Notes under the pieces: model-generated
Databases searched by the model: none
The model's input: the letters and a program-made list of their open reading frames with translations, nothing else
What the model was told of the DNA's origin: nothing
In this document: piece by piece, positions 15,765-22,767 of the stretch
How positions within the stretch are numbered: the stretch's first letter is position 1
How the letters are laid out: each line of letters opens with the position of its first letter
Source: Promicromonospora sukumoe 327MFSha3.1
GTDB taxonomy: Bacteria > Actinomycetota > Actinomycetes > Actinomycetales > Cellulomonadaceae
Assembly (NCBI RefSeq): GCF_000385135.1
Contig: NZ_ARQM01000007.1
Span: forward strand, 1 to 45,563
DNA length: 45,563 bases
Direction: 5' to 3'
Made by a program: the position numbers and the translations under genes

Positions 15765-17009
15765 ATGGCGCAGTACAAGAGGCTCGGCGGGATCATGGCG
15801 ATCACGCTCGCCGCTACGACCGGACTGACGGCCTGCGGGTTCGGCGGGTCCACCGGGGAGGCGACCGGTGACGGTACGACTCTCGACCTGCTCGTCCCCA
15901 GCTACTCCGACGCCACCCAGGGGAACTGGGACGACGTGATCGCCGGGTTCGAGGAGGCGAACCCCGACATCGACGTGAACCTCCAGGTCGAGTCATGGGA
16001 CAACCTCGAGTCCGTCATCGCCACCAAGATCCAGGGCGGCGACGCACCCGACATCTACAACGGCGGCCCCTTCGCCGGATTCGCCGAGGACGAGCTGCTG
16101 TACCCGGTCGAGGACGTCACCTCTGACGAGACCTACGCCGACTTCCAGCCGACGTTCCTGGAGAACGCCCAGGTGGGCGGCACCACCTACGGCCTGCCGT
16201 TCATCGCTTCGGCCCGTGCGCTGTTCGTCAACGACGCGCTCCTGGAGGAGGCGGGCGCCGACGTGCCCGCCACCTGGGACGAGCTGCTCGAGTCCGCCAA
16301 GAAGGTCTCCGACCTCGGCGGCGGCGTGGCCGGCTACGGCATGCCGCTCGGTTCCGAGGAGGCGCAGGCCGAGGCCGCGGTGTGGCTGTGGGGCGGCGGC
16401 GGCAGCTTCGGCGACGCCGAGTCCATCACGATCGACACCCCCGAGAACCTCGCGGGCGCCGAGTTCGTCAAGAAGATGATCGACGAGGGCGCCACGCAGG
16501 CCGACGCCGGCGCGACGGACCGCAGCCCGCTGTTCGACATCTTCGTGCAGGGCAAGGTCGGCATGCAGATCGGCCTGCCGCCGAGCGTCGGGCAGATCGA
16601 GTCCGACAACCCCGACCTGGAGTACTCCATCCACCCGATCCCCACCGAGGACGGCTCGCCGTTCACGCTGGGCGTCGCGGACCACCTGATGGCGTTCCAG
16701 AACGACGGCGACAAGCAGGAGGCCATCACCGCCTTCTTCGACTACTTCTACACCGCCGACGTCTACGTGCCGTGGGTCCAGGCCGAGGGCTTCCTGCCCA
16801 CCACCCTGTCGGGCTCGGAGCAGCTCGCCGGCGAGGAGGCCCTGGCGCCGTTCCTCGAGGTGCTGCCGGACGCGCAGTTCTACCCGAGCACCAACCCGGG
16901 CTGGGCCTCCGCGGACTCCGCGTTCAAGGCGCTCTTCGGCCAGCTGGACGGCAAGAAGTCCGCCCAGGACGTCCTGACGGAGATCCAGGAGCAGGTCGAC
17001 GCGGGCTGA
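15765..17009 (+). CDS. Sugar ABC transporter substrate-binding lipoprotein (CUT1-type)
   Basis: 414 residues. A lipoprotein signal peptide with lipobox LTAC puts the acylated Cys at residue 24, then a short flexible linker. The mature part is a family 1 extracellular solute-binding protein (DLLVPSYSDATQGNWDDVIAGFEEANPDIDV; GGDAPDIYNGGP; GLPFIASARALFVNDALLEEAGADVPATWDEL). It captures an oligosaccharide or sugar outside the membrane and hands it to the two permeases downstream. GAGAGGG precedes the ATG. No regulator, hydrolase or ATPase is adjacent, so the sugar is unknown and a shared MsiK-like ATPase is likely needed. Confidence 0.93.
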   Translation: MAQYKRLGGIMAITLAATTGLTACGFGGSTGEATGDGTTLDLLVPSYSDATQGNWDDVIAGFEEANPDIDVNLQVESWDNLESVIATKIQGGDAPDIYNGGPFAGFAEDELLYPVEDVTSDETYADFQPTFLENAQVGGTTYGLPFIASARALFVNDALLEEAGADVPATWDELLESAKKVSDLGGGVAGYGMPLGSEEAQAEAAVWLWGGGGSFGDAESITIDTPENLAGAEFVKKMIDEGATQADAGATDRSPLFDIFVQGKVGMQIGLPPSVGQIESDNPDLEYSIHPIPTEDGSPFTLGVADHLMAFQNDGDKQEAITAFFDYFYTADVYVPWVQAEGFLPTTLSGSEQLAGEEALAPFLEVLPDAQFYPSTNPGWASADSAFKALFGQLDGKKSAQDVLTEIQEQVDAG

Positions 17010-17082
17010 TGCCCGCACCGACCGCCGTGCCCGGCACGGCCTGCCACGAACGACGCCGAACGAAAAGCAACAGGGGAAACCG

Positions 17083-17958
17083 GTGAAGGACCTTGCCAAG
17101 GCCCTGCCGTGGATCGGGCCCGCGGTCGCACTCATTGCGGCCGTGGTCCTGTTCCCGGTAGGCCTGATGTTCTGGAACTCGACACGCGACATCAGCCAGA
17201 GCGGCGTGGACGACGGGGGAGTGGGCCTCGCGAACTTCGCGACGGTCATCGGCTTCCAGTACTTCTGGCCGATCCTCGGGCGCACGGTCGTGTGGGTCGT
17301 GGTGGTCGTCGGCTGCACCCTCATCGGGTCGCTGGCCCTGGCAGCGCTGCTGAACAAGGCGTTCCCGGGCCGGCGCCTGGTGCGGATGGCCGTCATCGTG
17401 CCGTGGGCCTCCAGCGTCGTCATGACCACGCTGGTGGTGCACTACGGGCTCGAGCCGTACTTCGGCATCATCAACTCGTTCCTCGTGGACGTGGGCCTGA
17501 TCAGCACGCCGGAGGGCTACGGCTGGACGCGGCACCCCGGTACCGCGTTCGCGTGGGCGATGGCGGTGGCCGTGTTCGTGTCGCTGCCGTTCACCACGTA
17601 CACGATCCTGGCCGGCCTGCAGACGGTTCCCGGCGAGACCGTCGAGGCCGCGCGCATCGACGGTGCCAGCGGCCCGCGGACCTACTTCAGCGTGGTGCTG
17701 CCGCAGCTACGGGGCGCCATCTCGGTAGCAGTGCTGATCAACATCATCAACGTGTTCAACTCGCTGCCGATCCTGCGCGTCATGACGGGGTCCATCCCCG
17801 GGTACGACGCCGACACCGTCATGACCATGATCTTCAAGTACATGCAGAACCAGCGGCAGATCGACCTGGCCAGCGCGCTGTCCGTCATCGCGTTCCTGGT
17901 GGTCATCGCGATCGTCGCCGTCTACGTGCGGGTCGTCCGCCCCCTGGAGGAGGTCTGA
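17083..17958 (+). CDS. Sugar ABC transporter permease (MalF-like)
   Basis: 291-residue inner-membrane subunit with six predicted helices; the first is at about residues 9-30 (IGPAVALIAAVVLFPVGLMF). The cytoplasmic EAA loop is visible as GETVEAARIDGASGPRTYFS followed by VVLPQLRGAI, the contact point for the ATPase. The GTG at 17083 has AGGGGAAA just upstream. It lies 73 nt after the binding-protein gene and overlaps the next permease by one base (TGATG), so the two are translationally coupled. Confidence 0.93.
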   Translation: MKDLAKALPWIGPAVALIAAVVLFPVGLMFWNSTRDISQSGVDDGGVGLANFATVIGFQYFWPILGRTVVWVVVVVGCTLIGSLALAALLNKAFPGRRLVRMAVIVPWASSVVMTTLVVHYGLEPYFGIINSFLVDVGLISTPEGYGWTRHPGTAFAWAMAVAVFVSLPFTTYTILAGLQTVPGETVEAARIDGASGPRTYFSVVLPQLRGAISVAVLINIINVFNSLPILRVMTGSIPGYDADTVMTMIFKYMQNQRQIDLASALSVIAFLVVIAIVAVYVRVVRPLEEV

Positions 17959-18881
17959 TGACCGCGATCACCGACTCGGGGACCACCCCGCGCAAGGCGA
18001 CCCGGCCGCCGTCGGACAACCGCCAGAGGGTAAGGAAGTACACGAGCGACCAGGTGCCGCTGGGGTCCCTGCTGCTGCGGCTGCTGGCCGGGCTCGTGGT
18101 GCTGGTGGTGTTCCTGCTGCCGTACCTGATCATGTTCTTCGGCTCGGTGAAGACGAAGGCCGAGATCAGGTCGGTCGATCCCACCTACTTCCCCACCGAG
18201 TGGCACTGGGACAACTACGTCACCATGTGGTCCACGCCCGAGACGCCGCTGGCGCAGAACCTGATCTCCACCCTGGTGATCTCGCTGTGCGCCACGCTGC
18301 TCGTGCTCGCCGTGGCGCTGCCGGCGTCCTACTACACGGCGCGGTTCCGGTTCCGGGGGCGGCTGCTCTTCCTGTTCCTCGTGATCGTGACCCAGATGGT
18401 GCAGCCCGCGGTGCTCACCTCGGGCCTGTTCCGCCAGTTCATCGCCCTCGGGATCCTCGACACGTGGGCAGCGATGATCCTGGTCAACGCGGCGTTCAAC
18501 CTGTCGTTCGCGGTCTGGATCATGCACAGCTTCTTCGCCGGCATCCCCAAGGAGGTCGACGAGGCGGCGCAGCTCGACGGCGCGGGCACGTTCGCCGTGC
18601 TGACCAAGATCAACCTGCCGCTCGTCTGGCCGGGGATCGTCACGGCGGTCGTGTTCACGTTCGTCGCCTCGTGGAACGAGTTCGCCGCCTCGCTGGTGCT
18701 GCTGACGACGGCGGGCAACCAGCCGCTGTCCGTGGCGCTCACCAAGTTCGTGGGGCAGTACGAGACGTCCTGGCACTACGTGTTCGGCGTGTCCGTCGTG
18801 GCGATCGTGCCCGTGGTGATCCTGTTCATGATCATCGAGAAGCGCCTTGTCGGCGGCCTGGTGGCCGGTTCCGTGAAGTAG
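17958..18881 (+). CDS. Sugar ABC transporter permease (MalG-like)
   Basis: 307 residues. A 35-residue charged N-terminus is followed by six helices. The EAA loop IPKEVDEAAQLDGAGTFAVL is then followed by TKINLPLVWPGI, and the C-terminus ends KRLVGGLVAGSVK as in CUT1 second permeases. The ATG at 17958 overlaps the previous stop and has GGAGGAGG upstream. It pairs with the 17083 permease to form the channel. The operon ends at the hairpin 18888-18916 without an ATPase gene. Confidence 0.94.
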   Translation: MTAITDSGTTPRKATRPPSDNRQRVRKYTSDQVPLGSLLLRLLAGLVVLVVFLLPYLIMFFGSVKTKAEIRSVDPTYFPTEWHWDNYVTMWSTPETPLAQNLISTLVISLCATLLVLAVALPASYYTARFRFRGRLLFLFLVIVTQMVQPAVLTSGLFRQFIALGILDTWAAMILVNAAFNLSFAVWIMHSFFAGIPKEVDEAAQLDGAGTFAVLTKINLPLVWPGIVTAVVFTFVASWNEFAASLVLLTTAGNQPLSVALTKFVGQYETSWHYVFGVSVVAIVPVVILFMIIEKRLVGGLVAGSVK

Positions 18882-18887
18882 CGGGCA

Positions 18888-18916
18888 GGCCCGGTCCACG
18901 CTCCGTGGACCGGGCC
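18888..18916 (+). terminator. Terminator of the first sugar ABC operon
   Basis: GGCCCGGTCCACG pairs perfectly with CGTGGACCGGGCC around a 3-nt loop, 7 nt after the permease stop. Confidence 0.75.
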
Positions 18917-18978
18917 GTCTCGACCGCCGGACGAATTCTGTCCCAGTGCTGGACGGTCGCTTAGCATGGTGGCGAACC

Positions 18979-19089
18979 CCATCCAGAGCGGTCGAGAGTC
19001 CTGGCTCCCTGACACCGCAGCAACCTGCCGACCCGGCACCGCGTCGCCGCGGGACCGAGAAGGCAAGGTGCTCACGCCAGGTTCGATGG
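18979..19089 (+). ncRNA. SAM-I (S-box) riboswitch before metF
   Basis: The order CCATCCAGAGCGGTCGAGAG, TCCTGGCTCCCTGACACCGC, AGCAACC, GGCAAGGTGCTCACGCCAGG, GATGG matches the S-box core (k-turn and pseudoknot elements, AGGTGCT junction). P1 is closed by CCATC (18979-18983) and GATGG (19085-19089). The metF ribosome-binding site GGAG (19088-19091) starts inside the P1 3' strand, so S-adenosylmethionine binding would directly hide it. There is no separate terminator, so translational control is likely. Confidence 0.9.
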
Positions 19090-19096
19090 AGCAGCC

Positions 19097-20041
19097 ATGG
19101 TCGCCGAGCCGCACCCACACCGTCCCACCGTGTCGTTCGAGCTGATGCCCCCGCGTCGGCCGAACGCCGCGCCCAACTTCTGGGAGACGGCGCAGCGGCT
19201 CGTGGCGGCCCGCCCGGACTTCGTGTCCGTGACCTACGGCGCGGCCGGCGGTGACCGGGCCACCGCGCGCGAGGTGCTCGCGACGCTGCTGCGGGGCACG
19301 CCCGTGCTCCCGGTGGCCCACCTGACCTGTGTGGGCGCGTCCCGCGAGGACGTGTCCGAGGTGATCGAGGAGTTCCTCGAGGCCGGCGTCCGGTCCTTCC
19401 TGGCACTGCGCGGCGACCCGCCCCGCGACGAGCCGGACTGGCGTCCGCCGGCCGACGGCGTGGGGTCCAGCATCGACCTGGTGCGGCTGCTGCGGCAGGT
19501 GGACGAGCGGCGCTGCGCCGCCGACGTCAGCACGGCGCTGCGCTCGGCCGCCCGCCCGCTGGCCATCGCCGTCGCCACGTTCCCGGACGGCAACCCCGGG
19601 GCGGGCACCACGCGCGAGCAGGAGGTACGCCGGCTCCTGGAGAAGCAGGAGGCGGGCGCGAGCTTCGCGATCACGCAGTTCTTCTACCGCGCGGACTCGT
19701 ACACCGGGTTCGTCGAGGCGGCCCGGGCGGAGGGCGTGACCATCCCGATCCTCGCCGGGATCCTGCCCACCACCGAGGCCCGCCGCCTGCGCCGCGTCCA
19801 GGAGCTCACGGGGGTGGCGGCGCCCGCCGAGCTCCTGCGGGACCTCGACCGGCTCACCGCGCCCGACGGCGGCGTCGACCCCGAGGCCCAGCACGCGCAC
19901 GGCATCGAGTACTCCGCGGCGCTCGCGCGCGAGGTCCTCGACGCCGGCACGCCCGGCCTGCACGTGTACACGTTCAACAAGCACCGCCCCGCCCTCGACC
20001 TGCTGGAGCGGGTGGGTCTGTCGGGCCGCGCCGCCGCCTGA
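19097..20041 (+). CDS. metF: Methylenetetrahydrofolate reductase
   Basis: 314 residues. An FAD-dependent TIM-barrel enzyme reducing 5,10-methylene-THF to 5-methyl-THF, the methyl donor for methionine synthesis. Family marks: VSFELMPPR near the N-terminus with the catalytic Glu, VSVTYGAAGG, HLTCVGASRE, ALRGDPPRDE, FPDGNPG, GASFAITQFFY, GILPTT and the closing LHVYTFNKHRPALDLL. The ATG at 19097 lies 5 nt after GGAG, which the upstream SAM riboswitch can mask. It shares the folate one-carbon pool with the gcv operon 10 kb away. Confidence 0.96.
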   Translation: MVAEPHPHRPTVSFELMPPRRPNAAPNFWETAQRLVAARPDFVSVTYGAAGGDRATAREVLATLLRGTPVLPVAHLTCVGASREDVSEVIEEFLEAGVRSFLALRGDPPRDEPDWRPPADGVGSSIDLVRLLRQVDERRCAADVSTALRSAARPLAIAVATFPDGNPGAGTTREQEVRRLLEKQEAGASFAITQFFYRADSYTGFVEAARAEGVTIPILAGILPTTEARRLRRVQELTGVAAPAELLRDLDRLTAPDGGVDPEAQHAHGIEYSAALAREVLDAGTPGLHVYTFNKHRPALDLLERVGLSGRAAA

Positions 20042-20055
20042 CGCGGCATCGTGCG

Positions 20056-20069
20056 CGGGGTATACCCCG
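20056..20069. promoter_or_regulatory. 14-bp perfect palindrome (CGGGGTATACCCCG)
   Basis: Lies 15 nt after metF and about 90 nt before the amidase gene. It could be an operator for the amidase gene or a weak terminator element. It looks superficially like copper-repressor sites, but no copper gene is near. Confidence 0.3.
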
Positions 20070-20160
20070 GATGTGATGTACCGGGGCGCTGCGGCGTCGG
20101 CCGATACTACGGATGAAAAATCGGCACGTACCAGCGCGACCGACCCGTGGAGGCCCCACC

Positions 20161-21351
20161 GTGCACGAACACGACCACAGCTCCACCGAGTGCAGTCCTG
20201 ACAGCCACACCTCGCTGGGGCGGCGCGAGCTGCTGCGCGGCGCTGTCGTCCTCGGCATCGGTGCCGCGGGCGCGACGATCGCCGCGCCTGCCGGCGCCGC
20301 GGCGGCGCGGACGGCAGACGCCCCGCCGTCCCTGGCCCCGGACCCGGAGGCCCCCGCAGACGCCCCGCCGGGCGCGCTGGCCGGGGTGGAGGTGGCCGCG
20401 CCGACGATCGCGAGCTGCGCCACCTGGGGCGCCGCGGCGGCCCGCGGCACCATCGACACCGTCGCGGCCAACCCGAACAAGATCCTGATCCACCACACGG
20501 CGTCGGCCAACGTGACCGACTACTCGCAGGCCGCCGGGTACCAGATCGCCCGGGACATCCAGCAGTGGCACTTCGCCAACGGCTGGGTGGACACCGGCCA
20601 GCACCTCACGCTGAGCCGCGGCGGGTACGTCATGGAGGGCCGGCACGGCTCGCTGTCGCGGCTGCAGAACGGCAGCGGCACGGTCGTGGGCGCGCACGCC
20701 CCCGGCCAGAACAGCCAGGCCATCGGCATCGAGAACCAGGGCACCTACACGAGCGCGACGCCGCCCGCGCAGCTCTGGAGCCGGCTGGTCGAGCTGTGCG
20801 CCTACATCTGCGACCAGTACGGCATCGCGCCCACGCAGATCTACGGGCACCGGGACTACACGGCGACGGCCTGCCCGGGCGACGTCCTGTACTCGATGCT
20901 GCCGCAGCTCCGCTCCGAGGTGGCCGCGGCCCTGGCGGGCACGAGCTGGTCGGTGATCGTGGACAACACCTCGGCTGGCTTCTCCGCGGGCTCCGCGTGG
21001 CTCGCGTCGTCGTTCTCGGGCGAACGGTACGGCGCCGACTACCGCTACGCGACGCCCGCCGAGGTCAGCGACCTGGCGACGTACTCGGCGACGATCCCGT
21101 CGAGCGGCTCGTACCGGGTGGAGGCGTGGTTCCCGGGGATCGCGGGCTACAACACGTCGACGCCGTTCATCGTCTACACGGGCACCGGGTCGTCGACGAT
21201 CCGGGTGGACCAGTCCGCGGGCGGCGGCGCCTGGCTCTCGCTCGGCACCTATGCGATGACGGCGGGCACGCGCACCGTCGTCGCCGTCAGCCGGTGGACG
21301 CAGGGCACGGCGTACGTCGTGGCGGACGCGATCCGCATCACGCGCCTCTGA
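20161..21351 (+). CDS. Tat-exported N-acetylmuramoyl-L-alanine amidase with golvesin-like C-terminal domain
   Basis: 396 residues. A twin-arginine signal (LGRRELLRGAVVLGIGAAGA, RR at 21-22) and an Ala/Pro linker lead to an Amidase_2/PGRP-type domain (about 105-260). It has ILIHHTAS, GAHAPGQNSQAIGIENQG and YGHRDYTATACPGD, which together supply the zinc ligands. Residues about 262-394 (VDNTSAGFSAGSAWLASS ... YRVEAWFPGIAGYN ... VVADAIRITRL) match golvesin-type/Xly carbohydrate-associated domains. It should cleave the amide bond between muramic acid and stem peptide outside the membrane. The GTG at 20161 follows GTGGAGG; an ATG 48 nt upstream would precede that site. The palindrome 21357-21400 follows 5 nt after the stop. 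Confidence 0.9.
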   Translation: MHEHDHSSTECSPDSHTSLGRRELLRGAVVLGIGAAGATIAAPAGAAAARTADAPPSLAPDPEAPADAPPGALAGVEVAAPTIASCATWGAAAARGTIDTVAANPNKILIHHTASANVTDYSQAAGYQIARDIQQWHFANGWVDTGQHLTLSRGGYVMEGRHGSLSRLQNGSGTVVGAHAPGQNSQAIGIENQGTYTSATPPAQLWSRLVELCAYICDQYGIAPTQIYGHRDYTATACPGDVLYSMLPQLRSEVAAALAGTSWSVIVDNTSAGFSAGSAWLASSFSGERYGADYRYATPAEVSDLATYSATIPSSGSYRVEAWFPGIAGYNTSTPFIVYTGTGSSTIRVDQSAGGGAWLSLGTYAMTAGTRTVVAVSRWTQGTAYVVADAIRITRL

Positions 21352-21356
21352 CCCCT

Positions 21357-21400
21357 GTGTCAGACGTACAGGTCACCCGGGTGATCTGTACGTCTGACAC
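21357..21400. repeat. 44-bp palindrome, copy B
   Basis: Same element as 8012-8057. It is symmetric about 21378/21379, with a single G-T mismatch at 21385. It lies between the convergent amidase and membrane-protein genes, 5 nt from each stop codon, where it could serve as a shared bidirectional terminator. Confidence 0.9.
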
Positions 21401-21405
21401 GTGCC

Positions 21406-21960
21406 TCAGCGGGGTGCCGGAGCCAGCGCCCGGAGCAGCTCGTCCGGCTCCGCGACGCCCACGAGCACGGACGTCGTCCTGACCTTCCGCAGCACCTGTA
21501 CCCGTGCCGCGACGGGCCGGGACAGCTCGACCAGCACGGCGGGGGCCGTCGTCGCCCGGACCAGCGACACCCGGCCGGTGTCCTCGTCGAACGCGGCGCC
21601 GAGCTCCAGAGGAGCGGCCGCCGTCGGCCGGTGCACGGTCGCGGAGGCGACGTCGTCGAGCACGACGTCGACCGCGGCGACCCAGCCCAGCCGCAGCCGG
21701 GCCACGCCGTCGACCACGCGGTGCCGCGACCGGAGCGGCGAGACGAAGGCGGCCAGCAGCGCGGCCGTGAGCGCGCCGGCGACGACGTCGACGGCCAGGG
21801 CGACCGGGCGTGGCAGGAGGGCGGCGGCGACCAGGTGGAGCACGAGCACCTCGACCGCGCCGAGCGCCGCGACGCCGGCGACCAGCCCGAGCCAGGGCCC
21901 GCGCGTGCCCAGGCCGAACGTCCGGCTCGGACCGGACGACCGGCTCCGGCCCGCCGGCAT
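21406..21960 (-). CDS. Membrane protein of unknown function (two helices plus soluble domain)
   Basis: 184 residues. Two adjacent transmembrane helices at about 22-47 and 51-75 form a hairpin. A soluble C-terminal part of about 105 residues follows (RLRLGWVAAVDVVLDDVASATVH), with alternating beta-like strands ending in ELLRALAPA. The layout resembles small membrane proteins with a PH-like beta domain, but I cannot assign a family. It lies 13 nt downstream of the acyltransferase gene on the same strand and is likely co-transcribed. Confidence 0.7.
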   Translation of the reverse strand: MPAGRSRSSGPSRTFGLGTRGPWLGLVAGVAALGAVEVLVLHLVAAALLPRPVALAVDVVAGALTAALLAAFVSPLRSRHRVVDGVARLRLGWVAAVDVVLDDVASATVHRPTAAAPLELGAAFDEDTGRVSLVRATTAPAVLVELSRPVAARVQVLRKVRTTSVLVGVAEPDELLRALAPAPR

Positions 21961-21973
21961 GCTCAGGCGGCTC

Positions 21974-22615
21974 TCACTCGGCGCGCTCCTGGCCGCTCAT
22001 CGCCTGGATGGACTGCATGACCTGCTCGGTCAGCTCCCGCCTCGCCTGGGCGGGCTTGGTACCGGCCGCGATCTGCCGCGAGGGGTCGATCGGGGTCCCG
22101 AAGTGCAGCTCGACGCGCGCGAACCGCGGCATCTTGCCGATGGGCTTGACCTTGTCCGTGCCCAGCAGGGCGACCGGGACCACGGGGGCCTTGCCGGTCA
22201 GGGCGAGCCACGCGACGCCCGTGTGCCCCTTGTGCAGCTTGCCGTCCCGGGAGCGGGTCCCTTCGGGGTAGATGCCGAAGGCGCCGCCGCGCTGGAGCAC
22301 CGCCAGCGCGTCCTCCAGCGAGCGCTGCCCGGCGCGCGGGTCGTCCCGCTGCACCGGGATGTCGCCCATCTTGGTGAAGAACCATCGCGACAGGCGGCCC
22401 TTGATGCCCTTGCCGGTCCAGTACTCGGCCTTGGCCAGGAAGGCGACGTGCCGCGGAGCCATGATCGGGATCAGCAGCGAGTCGATGAACGACAGGTGGT
22501 TGCTCGCGAGGATCACGGCGCCACGCTTCGGGATGTTCTGCAGCCCAGTCACGCGCGGGCGCAGGAGCACGAGCACGAGGATCGAGAGGATGAGCTTGAG
22601 GAACCGGTACGTCAC
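21974..22615 (-). CDS. 1-acylglycerol-3-phosphate acyltransferase (PlsC-like)
   Basis: 213 residues, a typical size for actinobacterial PlsC proteins. A hydrophobic N-terminal anchor (FLKLILSILVLVLL) is followed by the H-x4-D catalytic motif in NHLSFID, the second block FFTKMGDIPVQRD, and the substrate motif YPEGTRSRDG. It should acylate lysophosphatidate at the membrane in phospholipid synthesis. The GTG at 22615 gives MTYRFLK and lies exactly 6 nt after CACAAT (22627-22622), suggesting a leaderless start. The in-frame GTG at 22630 would add five residues. Confidence 0.9.
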   Translation of the reverse strand: MTYRFLKLILSILVLVLLRPRVTGLQNIPKRGAVILASNHLSFIDSLLIPIMAPRHVAFLAKAEYWTGKGIKGRLSRWFFTKMGDIPVQRDDPRAGQRSLEDALAVLQRGGAFGIYPEGTRSRDGKLHKGHTGVAWLALTGKAPVVPVALLGTDKVKPIGKMPRFARVELHFGTPIDPSRQIAAGTKPAQARRELTEQVMQSIQAMSGQERAE

Positions 22616-22621
22616 CGGCCT

Positions 22622-22627
22622 ATTGTG
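22622..22627 (-). promoter_or_regulatory. -10 element (CACAAT) of the acyltransferase gene
   Basis: Read on the minus strand, CACAAT is followed by six nucleotides and then GTG at 22615. An AT-rich patch (about 22651-22690) farther upstream may hold additional promoter sequence. Confidence 0.4.
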
Positions 22628-22711
22628 CACCCCCCAAGCGCCGCTGTGGTCGGGGTGTTATGTGGTGAAAAATACTAAAGAGACCTACAAGGTGCACAGT
22701 CCGGTAGACGA

Positions 22712-22751
22712 GTCAGACGTACAGGTCACCCGGGTGACCTGTACGTCTGAC
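22712..22751. repeat. 40-bp perfect palindrome, copy C
   Basis: Same element as 8012-8057 and 21357-21400, symmetric about 22731/22732. It lies 16 nt beyond the GH2 stop codon, again immediately 3' of a gene. Confidence 0.9.
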
Positions 22752-22767
22752 ACGTTGGCTCGCGAGG

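Noticed and set aside
18946-19096. Short open frame across the SAM riboswitch as a leader peptide
   Set aside because: The conserved S-box core explains the sequence, and the frame has no ribosome-binding site.
20056-20069. CGGGGTATACCCCG as a CsoR-type copper operator
   Set aside because: The arm order and spacing differ from known CsoR sites and there is no copper gene nearby.
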